NCBI GenBank assembly: GCA_965262175.1
Contig: CBDHES010000002.1
Span: forward strand, 2,790,001-2,854,000
DNA: 64,000 nt
Direction of reading: 5' to 3'
Source: CADEDH01 sp965262175
GTDB lineage: Bacteria; Actinomycetota; Acidimicrobiia; Acidimicrobiales; SZUA-35
Shown here one piece after another: positions 35,371 to 43,939 of this stretch. The stretch's first letter is position 1. Each line of letters starts with the position of its first letter. Below the pieces are notes generated by a model, which saw only the letters and a program-made list of their open reading frames with translations, was not told the DNA's origin and ran no database searches. The translations under genes were made by a program, and so were the position numbers.

Positions 35371-36678
35371 ATGTCGGAGCCATGGCCAGCGGCGGGGACC
35401 CTGACCGTGGCCGAGCTGTGCCGGACGGTGCAGCGGACGATCGAGGCGGCCTTCGACGACGAGGTGTGGGTCACCGGCGCCATCTCGGGCCTGACCCGGT
35501 CGGCCAACGGGCACGTCTACTTCGATCTGGTCGACACCGGCGACGATCCGGGGGCGACCCCCGACGCCGTCGTCCCGGTCGCCCTGTTCGCCGCCAACCG
35601 CCATCGGGTGAACGCCATCCTCCGCCGGACGGGCAACATCCGGATGCGGGATGGCGTCGAGATCAAGATCCGGGGCCGCGTCGCCTACTACCCACCCCAG
35701 GGTCGCATCCAGCTGGTGATGAGCCTCATCGACCCGGCCTACACCGTCGGGCAGATGGCGGTCGCCCGTCAGCTCCTGCTCGACGCCCTGGCCGCCGAGG
35801 GCCTGCTCGACGCCAACCGGGCGATCGCGGTCCCCGCCGTGCCGCTCCGGGTCGGGTTGCTCACCAGCGCCGGCAGCGCGGCCCACGCCGACTTCGTCGA
35901 GGAGCTGATCGCCAGCGGCTACCGGTTCCGAGTCTCGTTGTTCGACTGCCGGGTCCAGGGCCTCGATGCCGTTCCGACCCTCGTCGAGGGGCTCCGGGCG
36001 GCCGACCGGGCCTCGCTCGACGTGGTGGTGATGGTCCGCGGTGGTGGTGCCCGGACCGACCTGGCGGCGTTCGATCACGAGCGTCTGGCCCGGGCGATCG
36101 CCGGCTGCGCCACGCCGGTCGTGGTCGGCGTCGGCCACGAGACCGACCGTTCGATCGCCGACGAGGTGGCCAACACCTCGGCCAAGACCCCGACCGCGGC
36201 CGCCGGGGTGCTGATCGATCGGGTGGCCCTGTTCGCCGAGGCGATCGATCGGGCCGCCGACCGACTCCGGACCCTGGCCTCGGGGCGGGTCGCGGTGGCC
36301 GCCACGACCCTCGGGGGCCTCGGCCGCCGCCTGGCGACGGCGACCGACGTGACGCTCCGGGGACAGCACCTGACCCTCGACGACCGGCGGGCCCGGCTGG
36401 GTCGAACGCCGGGCCGGGCCCTCGACGATGCCGAGGCGACCATGGCCACCGCCACCGCCCGCCTGGCCGCCCTCGACCCGGCCCGGACCCTGGCCCGAGG
36501 GTGGTCGATCACCCGGTTGGCCGATGGCACCCTCGTCCGGGAGCCGAGCCAGGTCCCGGCCGGCGCCGAGCTGGTGACGACGACCGCCGGCGGCTCGATC
36601 GACAGCGTGGTCGCCCGATCTCGGGCTGCCGACGGCGCGAACGGCCATCGCGATGGCGAGACTGGGCCGGATGTCTGA
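35371..36678 (+). CDS. xseA: exodeoxyribonuclease VII large subunit
   Basis: 435 residues. The N-terminal OB-fold (TVAELCRTVQRTIEAAFDDEVWVTGAISG, VEIKIRGRVAYYPPQGRIQL) binds single-stranded DNA. The catalytic core has LTSAGSAAHADFVEEL, VVMVRGGGARTDL, VVGVGHETDRSIADEVANTSAKTPTAAA and the closing LARGWSITR. With XseB it degrades ssDNA into oligonucleotides. The stop overlaps the xseB start by eight bases. Confidence 0.96.
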   Translation: MSEPWPAAGTLTVAELCRTVQRTIEAAFDDEVWVTGAISGLTRSANGHVYFDLVDTGDDPGATPDAVVPVALFAANRHRVNAILRRTGNIRMRDGVEIKIRGRVAYYPPQGRIQLVMSLIDPAYTVGQMAVARQLLLDALAAEGLLDANRAIAVPAVPLRVGLLTSAGSAAHADFVEELIASGYRFRVSLFDCRVQGLDAVPTLVEGLRAADRASLDVVVMVRGGGARTDLAAFDHERLARAIAGCATPVVVGVGHETDRSIADEVANTSAKTPTAAAGVLIDRVALFAEAIDRAADRLRTLASGRVAVAATTLGGLGRRLATATDVTLRGQHLTLDDRRARLGRTPGRALDDAEATMATATARLAALDPARTLARGWSITRLADGTLVREPSQVPAGAELVTTTAGGSIDSVVARSRAADGANGHRDGETGPDV

Positions 36679-36979
36679 GCCCGACACCGCCCGCCTCCCG
36701 ATCGACGACGGTCCGGCCGGCGGCGCCGACCCGATCTCGGGGTCGGCCAACGGCAACGGCCACGACGCCGAGGACGGGTTGACCTACGCCGACGCGCTGG
36801 CTGAGCTGGAGGAGATCCTCGCCTCGCTCGAGGGCGCCGACGTCGACGTCGACGCCCTCGCCGACCGGGTGGCCCGAGGGGCGATGTTGATCCGGTTCTG
36901 CCAACGGCGGCTCCGGGCGGTCCGGGACGACGTCGACGCGGTCATCGTCGACCTCCTCGACGACCAGCCGGAGCGCTGA
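36671..36979 (+). CDS. xseB: exodeoxyribonuclease VII small subunit
   Basis: 102 residues from ATG 36671 (MSEPDTARL); an alternative GTG-type start lies 18 bases upstream. A non-conserved 40-residue N-terminal extension precedes the helical XseB core: TYADALAELEEILASLEGADVDVDALADRVARG, where LEEIL..LE is the family signature. It overlaps xseA and is followed four bases later by the polyprenyl synthase gene, so the three form one operon. Confidence 0.93.
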   Translation: MSEPDTARLPIDDGPAGGADPISGSANGNGHDAEDGLTYADALAELEEILASLEGADVDVDALADRVARGAMLIRFCQRRLRAVRDDVDAVIVDLLDDQPER

Positions 36980-36983
36980 GGTC

Positions 36984-38063
36984 GTGACGACCCAAGCCCC
37001 GAGCCAGCTGACCTCGGTCGCCGCCCAGGTCGGTGACCGACTCGACGAGCTGCTGGCCGCCGAGTCGGCCAGGTGGGCAGGCGTCGATCCCCGTCTGGCC
37101 GAAGCGGTCGACGAGCTCGCCACCACCCTGACCGGCGGCGGGAAACGGCTCCGGGCGGCGTTCTGCTACTGGGGGTGGCGGGGGCGGTGCTCCGGGCCGG
37201 GAGACCCGTGCGACGGTCGGGGCGAGCGAACGGTGCTCGATGCGGCTGCGGCGTTCGAGCTACTCCAGGCTTTCGCCCTCATCCACGACGACGTGATGGA
37301 CGACTCCGACACCCGGCGGGGGTTGCCGACGGTCCATGTCCGCCAGGCCGACCGACTCGTCGAGGAGGGCTGGACCGGCGAGCCCCGCCGTTTCGGGGAG
37401 GGGGTGGCGATCCTGGTCGGCGACCTGGGCCATGCCTACGCCGACCGGTTGATGGCCGACGTCGACCCGGCGGCCCGGCGGATCTGGGACGAGCTGCGGA
37501 TCGAGCTCAGCCTCGGCCAGTATCTGGATCTCCGATCGGCGGCGGCCGCCGATCTCGATCGGGCCACCGCCGACCGGGTCTCGACGTTCAAGTCGGCGCT
37601 CTACACCATCGTCCGCCCCCTCCAGCTCGGGGCGAGCCTCGATGGACCGGTCGACGACGAGGTCCTCGACCTCCTCGAGGCCTACGGTCGCCCCCTGGGC
37701 CGGGCCTTCCAGCTCAAGGACGACCTGCTCGGCGTGTTGGGCGATGAGGCGACGATCGGAAAGCCGGTGGGGGACGATCTCCGGGAGGGAAAGCCAACCG
37801 AGCTGGTGGCGCTGGGCCGTCAGCGGGCCGACGCGGCCCAGGCCCGGGTCCTGGCCGGCATCGGGCGCCGGGACCTGACCGAGGCCGACGTGGCGGACAT
37901 CGTCGCCGTGCTCGACGCCACCGGGGCGGTGGCCGAGACGATGGAGGCCATCGACGGGTTGGTGGTGACCGCGGTCGACGCCGCCCATGCCCTCCCCTTC
38001 GGAGCCGAGGCCCGAGAGGCCCTGATCGCCCTGGCCACCTATGTCGCAGCTCGAACCAGCTAA
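36984..38063 (+). CDS. polyprenyl diphosphate synthase (trans-isoprenyl, GGPP-type)
   Basis: 359 residues. The first aspartate-rich motif is DDVMD (102-106, in LIHDDVMDDSDTRRG), preceded by GGGKRLRAAF, the substrate-binding Lys-Arg region. The second motif is FQLKDDLLGVLGD with DD in place of DDxxD. It condenses isopentenyl diphosphate onto an allylic primer to make C15-C25 or longer chains for quinones or carotenoids. Two small bulky residues before the first motif suggest geranylgeranyl-type length, but this is a guess. Downstream of xseAB. Confidence 0.92.
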   Translation: MTTQAPSQLTSVAAQVGDRLDELLAAESARWAGVDPRLAEAVDELATTLTGGGKRLRAAFCYWGWRGRCSGPGDPCDGRGERTVLDAAAAFELLQAFALIHDDVMDDSDTRRGLPTVHVRQADRLVEEGWTGEPRRFGEGVAILVGDLGHAYADRLMADVDPAARRIWDELRIELSLGQYLDLRSAAAADLDRATADRVSTFKSALYTIVRPLQLGASLDGPVDDEVLDLLEAYGRPLGRAFQLKDDLLGVLGDEATIGKPVGDDLREGKPTELVALGRQRADAAQARVLAGIGRRDLTEADVADIVAVLDATGAVAETMEAIDGLVVTAVDAAHALPFGAEAREALIALATYVAARTS

Positions 38064-38117
38064 CGTCACCCCGAGCGGGCTCCTACTCATCGCGGCCGCG
38101 GCCGATGGGGAGAGGGC

Positions 38118-39878
38118 ATGGTGAGCAGCAGTCCACAATCGACGCCGCCGCCTTCCGGGCGGGCAGACGGGCTGGACGACGAGGTGGCGCCGATCCCGCC
38201 CTCGAAGAGCTGGCTGGCGTCGGCCACCGAGGTGACCCGGGCCCGGCAACTCAGCCCCGGCGCCATCAACTCGCTGACCGCCGTGCTGGCCGCTCTCCGG
38301 TGGGGTGCGGCGATGATCGGGCTCGGGTGGGCCGCGCCCCGGGCGGCGTCGGACGGGGAGCTGGGCGTGGTGGTCACCGTTGCGGTCGCCATCTTCATCA
38401 CCTCGTGGCGGACGATCGCCCCGATCCGGTTCGGCGAACAAGGCCTCCCGGCGCTGCTCCGAGCGGTCGGCGACGTGGCCGCCCTGGCGCTGGCCATCGG
38501 GTTCAGCGACGGGATCAACGGCACGTTCGTCGGGTCGTTGTTCGTGGCCGTCGCCATCGTGTCGTTCGGTTGGGGGGTGCCGACCGGTGTCGCCTCGGCG
38601 GTGCTGGCCGGCGGGCTCACCCTCGCCACGTCGTTCCTGTTCGGTCCCGAACCGGGCGTGGTGTGGCCCGGACCGCTGGCGGTGACGGCGCTGGCCACCG
38701 CGGCCGTCCTGCCCGGCATCGCCCTGGAGCGCCTGGCCGAGGTCGAGGTCCGACGGCGGGCACTGCTGTTCCAGCGGAACCGCCTGGCCGAGACCAACGA
38801 GCTGCTCGGCATGCTGACCGACCTGGCCCGGACGTTGCCCTCGTCGCTCGACCTCAACGACGTGATCCAGGGCACCCGGGACCAGATCACCGAGGTGTTC
38901 GACGCTCGCCGGCTGGCGATCCTCTCCTTCGAGGACGCCACCTGGTCGCCCCTCCATCAGACCGGGTTCGACATCCCCCCATCGGTGACCTCGCCAGAGC
39001 TGCCGGAACCCCTCGACCGGGCGGCCGAGGCCGACGACGTCCTCCTCGTCGCCGGAGCCGACCGCGACGGCGAACGGATCGGCTCCGGCCTCTACACCCG
39101 CTTGGTGGTTCGGGGCGTCGACGTCGGCCTGGTGGCGATCGAGCACTCCGAGCCCGACCACTACACCGATGTCGACGCCGAACTCCTCCGGGGGATGGCC
39201 GACGTGTTGGCCCTGACCTTGGCCAACGCCCGCTCCTTCCGCCGGTTGCGATCGCTGGCCGCCGCCGAGGAGCGGTCCCGCATCGCTCGCGATCTCCACG
39301 ACCGGCTCGGGCAGTACCTCACCTACATCGCGCTGGAGCTGGAGCGCATCAACAACGAACGGGAGCAACCGTCGAACGACCTCAAGGAGCTGCACGGCGA
39401 AGTCCAGGGAGCGATCGCCGAGTTCCGCGACACCCTGATCGAGTTGCGGACCGCGGTGAGCGCCGACCGCCCCTTGACCGTCGTGCTGGGCGAGGTCGTC
39501 GAGCGGTTCCGCAAACGAACCTCGGCCCGGGTGGAGCTGGTGGTCCCGGGTAATCTCGAACGACTTCCGGCTATCGTCGAGAACGAGCTTCTCCGAATCG
39601 CCCAGGAGGCGCTGGCCAACATCCAAAAGCACTCTTCGGCCACGGAGGTTCACATAGCATGGTCCATCGCCGAGGGATGCGGAGTGCTCGTGGTACAAGA
39701 CGATGGACGAGGGTTCGATCCAGCCAAGGGCATTCGGGGCTCCGCCTACGGCCTGGTCGGGATGCGGGAACGAGCGGCCTCGGTCGGAGCGGCGCTGGAC
39801 ATCGCCAGTGAGCTCGGACAGGGGACCGTCATCACGGTTCAAACGAGTCAGACATCCGGACAGGTAGCGAAAGCATGA
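38118..39878 (+). CDS. sensor histidine kinase, NarL-type (HisKA_3) with membrane and GAF domains
   Basis: 586 residues. Five to six membrane helices span about 50-205, followed by a coil, a GAF-like domain (235-375) and a HisKA_3 dimerisation domain with the phospho-acceptor H394 (ERSRIARDLHDRLGQYL). The catalytic domain has its N-box at 494-506 (IAQEALANIQKHS, N501) and G-box DDGRGF (528-533). It should phosphorylate the response regulator whose ATG overlaps its stop (ATGA). The signal is unknown. The membrane domain resembles MASE-type sensors. Confidence 0.94.
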   Translation: MVSSSPQSTPPPSGRADGLDDEVAPIPPSKSWLASATEVTRARQLSPGAINSLTAVLAALRWGAAMIGLGWAAPRAASDGELGVVVTVAVAIFITSWRTIAPIRFGEQGLPALLRAVGDVAALALAIGFSDGINGTFVGSLFVAVAIVSFGWGVPTGVASAVLAGGLTLATSFLFGPEPGVVWPGPLAVTALATAAVLPGIALERLAEVEVRRRALLFQRNRLAETNELLGMLTDLARTLPSSLDLNDVIQGTRDQITEVFDARRLAILSFEDATWSPLHQTGFDIPPSVTSPELPEPLDRAAEADDVLLVAGADRDGERIGSGLYTRLVVRGVDVGLVAIEHSEPDHYTDVDAELLRGMADVLALTLANARSFRRLRSLAAAEERSRIARDLHDRLGQYLTYIALELERINNEREQPSNDLKELHGEVQGAIAEFRDTLIELRTAVSADRPLTVVLGEVVERFRKRTSARVELVVPGNLERLPAIVENELLRIAQEALANIQKHSSATEVHIAWSIAEGCGVLVVQDDGRGFDPAKGIRGSAYGLVGMRERAASVGAALDIASELGQGTVITVQTSQTSGQVAKA

Positions 39879-40531
39879 TCAACATTCTTCTGGCCGACGA
39901 CCACGCCCTCTTGCGGGAAGGCCTCAAGAAGTCGTTCGAGTCTGCAGGCGACAAGGTCGTCGGTGAGGCATCGACCGGCGAAGAGGCGGTGGCGATGGCC
40001 CGAGCCCTCCAGCCGCAGGTGGTCCTGATGGACCTCTCGATGCCCGTCATGGACGGCATCGAGGCGACCCGACGGATCCGGGAGGAGGTCCCGGGGACCA
40101 GGGTCGCCGTGCTCACGATGCACGACGACATCGACAAGACGCGAGATGCCATCGCCGCCGGGGCCAGCGCCTATCTCAGCAAGGGCACGTCGTTCAGCGA
40201 GGTACGGGACACCGTCCTCCGGGTGGCCGAGGGCGACACCGTCCTCTCCCCTGCCGTGGCCGGCGCCATGCTGACCACCGCGCAGGAGCAACAGGACAAC
40301 CAGGCTCTGTTGTCCGACCGCCAGGTCGAGATCCTCCAGGCCATCGCCGACGGCATGAGCACCAAGCAGGCCGGTCGGTACCTGGGCATCACCACCAAGA
40401 CGGTCCACAACCACCTCAACGCCATCTACCGCAAGCTCGACGCCCAGTCGCTCACGCATGCGGTGCTGAGCGCGGTGCGCATGGGGATCATCAACCTCGA
40501 TTCGAACGAGTCCGACCCCGAGCCGGTCTGA
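39875..40531 (+). CDS. NarL/LuxR-family response regulator
   Basis: 218 residues. The receiver domain has acidic residues D8-D9 (LADDH), phospho-acceptor D53 (VLMDLSMPVMDG), T101-like TMHDD and K at SKGTS. The C-terminal LuxR helix-turn-helix (LLSDRQVEILQAIADGMSTKQAGRYLGITTKTVHNHLNAIYRKL) binds DNA. It is translationally coupled to the kinase gene. Target genes are unknown; the SH3 lipoprotein next downstream is a candidate. Confidence 0.96.
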   Translation: MINILLADDHALLREGLKKSFESAGDKVVGEASTGEEAVAMARALQPQVVLMDLSMPVMDGIEATRRIREEVPGTRVAVLTMHDDIDKTRDAIAAGASAYLSKGTSFSEVRDTVLRVAEGDTVLSPAVAGAMLTTAQEQQDNQALLSDRQVEILQAIADGMSTKQAGRYLGITTKTVHNHLNAIYRKLDAQSLTHAVLSAVRMGIINLDSNESDPEPV

Positions 40532-40609
40532 GGCTGTCGACCGGTCGGGACCTTGGTCCCGACATCGAGGTCGGTGGAACCGAACGGCCCCTCGAGACGT
40601 CAGATCGGT

Positions 40610-41650
40610 ATGCGAACCCGACTCCTTGCGCTCCTCACGACACTGGCCCTGATCGCCGCGGCCTGCGCATCGGGGTCCGATGATGACTCGGGGGCCGAGG
40701 ACCCCTCGTCGACGACCGCCCCGAGCGATGCGGCGGCCGACGGCGGGGACGGCGCCGATGGCGACGCCGATACCGACGCCGGCAGCGATGACGATGACGG
40801 CTCCGACGACCCGGCCGATGACGGCACAGGCGGCGAGCCCTCGGATGGGGATGGCGAGCCCGGCGACGGGTCCGATCCGGTCACGACGACGCCCGACGGT
40901 CGGGAACTGGTGTGGACCGTCGTCGCCGTGGCCTTCGACGACACGTTGAACGTGCGGGTCGAGCCGAACTTCACCTCGACCATGGTCGGCGACCTTCCGC
41001 CGTGGTCGACGGTCGAGGTCAACGGCCAGGTCGACGACGACCCGGCCCAATGGCGGGGTGTCTGGCTGCCCGACGGGACGATCGGGTGGGTCAACAACCG
41101 GTTCGTGGTCGCCCAGCCCGAGACGCTGACCGACGCCGATCGGGCGGCGCTCACCACCCTGGCCGAGGAGTTCATCGCCTTCGCCACGACCGCCACCGGC
41201 TCGGAGTCGGGGGCCGACCTGTTCGCCCCCCGGGCGCTGTGGGTGGCCGGGATCGGGATCTTCGCCGACGCCGGCAGCGACTGGAACTGGATCCCGGTCG
41301 ACGAGGTCGACACCGCCGCCGAGTGGGATGCGGAACGGGAGTTCTCGGTCGACGTGGGCGCCGACTTCGACTGCGGGGCCGACTGCGTGCTCAGCCTGCG
41401 CGACTTCCTCAACGTGGCCCGGTTCGACGACACGACGGAGATCCTCATCGACGACATCCCCGGGGAGAACCGCGGCTTCCTCGACGGCATGCTCTTCGAC
41501 GCCCCCGAGTCGCTGCACCGAATCGTGCTCGACACCCCGGCCGCCGACCCCCAGGTGGCGCTCGACTGGCAGCGGTTCCACCTGATCCCCGACTGGTCGA
41601 CCGGCGAGCCCCGCATCCACCTGGTCCACAACCACGGCTGGACGCCGTAG
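40610..41650 (+). CDS. lipoprotein with bacterial SH3-type domain
   Basis: 346 residues from ATG 40610. A signal peptide ends in the lipobox IAAAC (C at about 21), followed by an 80-residue D/G/S-rich spacer. The SH3b-like domain (about 100-165) shows TLNVRVEPNFTSTMVGDLPPWSTVEVNGQ and WLPDGTIGWVNNRFV. The remaining 170 residues are unrecognised but contain two close Cys (DCGADCVLSLRDF) that could form a disulphide. Bacterial SH3 domains bind cell-wall peptides, so a peptidoglycan-facing role is plausible. It follows the two-component pair by 78 bp. Confidence 0.85.
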   Translation: MRTRLLALLTTLALIAAACASGSDDDSGAEDPSSTTAPSDAAADGGDGADGDADTDAGSDDDDGSDDPADDGTGGEPSDGDGEPGDGSDPVTTTPDGRELVWTVVAVAFDDTLNVRVEPNFTSTMVGDLPPWSTVEVNGQVDDDPAQWRGVWLPDGTIGWVNNRFVVAQPETLTDADRAALTTLAEEFIAFATTATGSESGADLFAPRALWVAGIGIFADAGSDWNWIPVDEVDTAAEWDAEREFSVDVGADFDCGADCVLSLRDFLNVARFDDTTEILIDDIPGENRGFLDGMLFDAPESLHRIVLDTPAADPQVALDWQRFHLIPDWSTGEPRIHLVHNHGWTP

Positions 41651-41744
41651 CCGAGACCGCGGTCGAATCGGCACCTCCGGCCCTGAGCCGGCGACCGGCA
41701 CTCCTGCGTCGGCGACGAGACCGGCCCGGATCGGGTCGATCGCC

Positions 41745-42152
41745 TCAATCCCGGACGGTACCGGACCGCCCGGCCAGGAGGTCGGGGAAGGTGGGTTGGA
41801 GGACGCAGAACTCGTTGCCCCAGGGGTCTTGGAGGACCCAGTAGTCGTAGCCCCGGGCGGTTTGGTGGTCGAGTTTGGTGGCGCCGAGGGCCAGGAGGCG
41901 GTCGACTTCGGCGGCGACGTTGTCGGTTTCGACGTCGAGGTGGACTCGGGACTTGCCGGTCTTGGCGTCGGTGGTGTGCTGGAGTAGGAGACGGACTTCG
42001 TTGCCGGGCAGGACGAGGCGGCGGTAGACGTGCTGGCTGCCGGGGTTGACGGGTTCTTCGGTGGCGTCGAGCGCCGCTCCCCAGAAGGCCAGGGCGGCCT
42101 CGAGGTCATCGACATCGATCACGATGTGGCAGAGCCGTCGGCGGTGGCTCAC
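41745..42152 (-). CDS. VOC-family (glyoxalase-like) protein
   Basis: 135 residues from a GTG that overlaps the cutA stop (GTGA). The vicinal-oxygen-chelate fold is shown by LCHIVIDVDDLEAALAFWGAALD, the strand RVHLDVETDNVAAEVDRLLALGA and the closing YDYWVLQDPWGNEFCVLQP. His, Glu and His positions for metal binding are present. The longer upstream frame is shadow. It is last in the XRE-cutA-VOC operon. The reaction is unknown; many such proteins are uncharacterised lyases or resistance-type binders. Confidence 0.88.
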   Translation of the reverse strand: MSHRRRLCHIVIDVDDLEAALAFWGAALDATEEPVNPGSQHVYRRLVLPGNEVRLLLQHTTDAKTGKSRVHLDVETDNVAAEVDRLLALGATKLDHQTARGYDYWVLQDPWGNEFCVLQPTFPDLLAGRSGTVRD

Positions 42153-42514
42153 GCCGAGCCCGCCCCGCCGCCGTCCTCCTCGGCGATGACGGTGATGGGC
42201 GCGGTTTCGTCGATGATCCATTGGCGGTAGTCGGGGTCGGCGTCGAGGATCTCCTTGGCCAGCACGTGCACGGTCTCATACGGGTGAGCGGCGTTGGTGG
42301 CCTTGACGACGGCGGGGACGAGGTCTGCTCGGGTGTGGAGCACGGCGTAGGCCTCGGTGGCGTCTTCGACGGTCCCCTTCCATCGGTAGACCGAGTGGAC
42401 GGTGGGGATGACGTTGCCGCTGGCGGCCAGACGCTGCTCAACGAGGTTCCGGACGTGGTCGAGGAGCCAGTCGGTGTCGGGGGCGGTGATGGTCACATCG
42501 ACGATGGTGGTCAT
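42149..42514 (-). CDS. cutA: CutA1-like divalent cation tolerance protein
   Basis: 121 residues. The CutA trimer signatures are here: ITAPDTDWLLDHVRNLVEQRLAASGNVIPTVHSVYRWKG, the ETHVLxHT equivalent AYAVLHTRADLVPAVVKATNAAHPYETVHVLAKEI and a final IDETAP. CutA proteins bind copper or other divalent metals and form very stable trimers; their cellular role is debated. It overlaps the upstream XRE gene (ATGA) and the downstream VOC gene (GTGA). Confidence 0.88.
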   Translation of the reverse strand: MTTIVDVTITAPDTDWLLDHVRNLVEQRLAASGNVIPTVHSVYRWKGTVEDATEAYAVLHTRADLVPAVVKATNAAHPYETVHVLAKEILDADPDYRQWIIDETAPITVIAEEDGGGAGSA

Positions 42515-43113
42515 GAGCTGTCGGTGGCCTTGAGGTCGGTGATGACCGTCTCGGCGTCGTCGGCGTCGCGGGCGAGGGAGGCGTGGCCGGTGATGACGAG
42601 CCCGTCGTGGGACAGCCCGACCCAGCGGCCGATGGCCTGGGTGCCCTGGGGCCGGAGGGCGAAGTACATCGTCCCCTTGGACTGCACGGCCCCGTCGGCG
42701 GCCCGGTACCAGCCCATGAGGACCTGGTTGTCCCAGAGGCGGAGCTCGCCGGTCCAGGAGTAGCCGCCTTCGGCGACGTCTCGGGTTCGGCTGGCGGCGA
42801 GAGCGAGAAGGTCGCCGGTCTGTTGGGCCTCGACGGCCTGCACGGCGATCCATTCCTCGCCGTCTCGTTGGGTTTGCCACCCGGCGTACCAGGTGCCGTG
42901 GAGGTCGAGGCCTCGGTTGACCTGGCCGGCGAGTTGAGTGAGGGAGATGCCCAGGGCGTCGGCCAACAGGACCGCGTTGCGGAGCGATGGTTCGGATTCG
43001 TCGCCCTCGTAGCGGGCGATCTGGCGGACGCCGAGGCCGGTGGCGTCGGCGAGTTGGGCCTGGGACATGCCCAACTCAGCCCGCCTGCCCTTTATGACGT
43101 CGGCGATGTCCAT
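42511..43113 (-). CDS. XRE-family regulator with C-terminal sensor-like domain
   Basis: 200 residues from ATG 43113; 17 further codons upstream look non-coding. The N-terminal helix-turn-helix reads IKGRRAELGMSQAQLADATGLGVRQIARYE. Residues 75-200 form a beta-rich domain (LDLHGTWYAGWQTQRDGEEW, YSWTGELRLWDNQVLMGWYRAADGAVQSKGTMYF) seen in other XRE proteins of actinobacteria but without known ligand. It heads the operon with cutA and the VOC gene and likely controls it through the inverted repeat at 43177-43211. Confidence 0.87.
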   Translation of the reverse strand: MDIADVIKGRRAELGMSQAQLADATGLGVRQIARYEGDESEPSLRNAVLLADALGISLTQLAGQVNRGLDLHGTWYAGWQTQRDGEEWIAVQAVEAQQTGDLLALAASRTRDVAEGGYSWTGELRLWDNQVLMGWYRAADGAVQSKGTMYFALRPQGTQAIGRWVGLSHDGLVITGHASLARDADDAETVITDLKATDSS

Positions 43114-43176
43114 GACGTCAGTCTGCGGGTGCCCGGCATCGACCACAAGACATGACAACAACATCAGTCAACCAGA

Positions 43177-43211
43177 CATGTTTGACAGTGTCATAGTCGT
43201 CTGCAAACATG
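43177..43211. promoter_or_regulatory. inverted repeat and nested palindrome upstream of the XRE gene
   Basis: CATGTTTG (43177-43184) and CAAACATG (43204-43211) are exact complements. The palindrome GACAGTGTC (43184-43192) overlaps the first arm. This AT-rich patch begins 64 bp before the XRE start codon, and a further GACATG occurs at 43149-43154. It is the probable autoregulatory operator; no experiment or known consensus supports a specific protein. Confidence 0.5.
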
Positions 43212-43402
43212 CTGTATGTGTCCGGGCGTCAAGGTGTGAGCAAGAACGGCCAGTCGGAGCGGGTGAGCGGGGAGACACGACGCACGAGATCGCCCTGGTG
43301 CGCGGCACCTCGCGAACCGTTCTTCGATCGAGGTGCTTTCGACGCTGGTGCACGAGATGGTCCACCTGCGCCATACCGTCGACTCGGCGGTCGCGCTGAC
43401 CT

Positions 43403-43939
43403 CTACGCCAAGCCCTCGACGGCTCGTTCCAGGGCGAGCTTCCAAGGGAATGCATCGAACCGGTCGCCGCCGGTGTGGGGTTCGTGAGGTTCGAACTCGC
43501 CGGGACCCAGGAGGACGGTCACGCCTTCGCTCCTGAGCTGATCGACGCTGCGCTTGAGCGGCTCACGGTTGGCGAGGGCCGTGTTGAGGAAGGGCAGGAT
43601 CACGACCGGTAGGCCCAGGCCGATCGCCTCGCCGACCACGCCCAGTGCGTAGGTGTCGCTGATCCCGGCGGCGAGTTTGTTGATCGTGTTGTACGTCGCC
43701 GGCGCAACGATGACGGCGTCGGCTGGCTCCGAGCGAGGCTCACCCGGCTGGCGGTATTCGCTCCGCACCCGTCGGCCGGTTGCGGCCTCCAGCTCGTCGA
43801 CGTCGACGAAGTCGAGTCCGGCGGGCGTCGAGATGAGTTGCACGCCCATGCCCTTGTCGTGGGCGAGCTCGATGACCCGGCTGACATCGCCAGCGGGTCC
43901 GGCGCCGCAGACGACGACGTAGAGCAGCCGGCCTGTCAC
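43403..43939 (-). CDS. flavoprotein (phosphopantothenoylcysteine decarboxylase-like fold)
   Basis: 178 residues from GTG 43939, which overlaps the XRE/TPR stop by four bases. The sequence fits the flavoprotein superfamily of CoaC/UbiX type: LYVVVCGAGPAGDVSRVIELAH, the FMN-loop-like AVIVAPATYNTINKLAAGISDTYAL and VVILPFLNTALANREP. In actinobacteria such flavoproteins are often paired with XRE/TPR regulators. Substrate unknown; the coupled regulator suggests a small signalling or redox module. Confidence 0.85.
   Translation of the reverse strand: MTGRLLYVVVCGAGPAGDVSRVIELAHDKGMGVQLISTPAGLDFVDVDELEAATGRRVRSEYRQPGEPRSEPADAVIVAPATYNTINKLAAGISDTYALGVVGEAIGLGLPVVILPFLNTALANREPLKRSVDQLRSEGVTVLLGPGEFEPHEPHTGGDRFDAFPWKLALERAVEGLA

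Noticed and set aside
37260..39842. An 860-codon open frame on the minus strand opposite the polyprenyl synthase and histidine kinase genes
   Set aside because: Its protein is rich in R, G, H and D with no domain pattern, while both plus-strand genes under it have full family motifs. It is a high-GC shadow frame.
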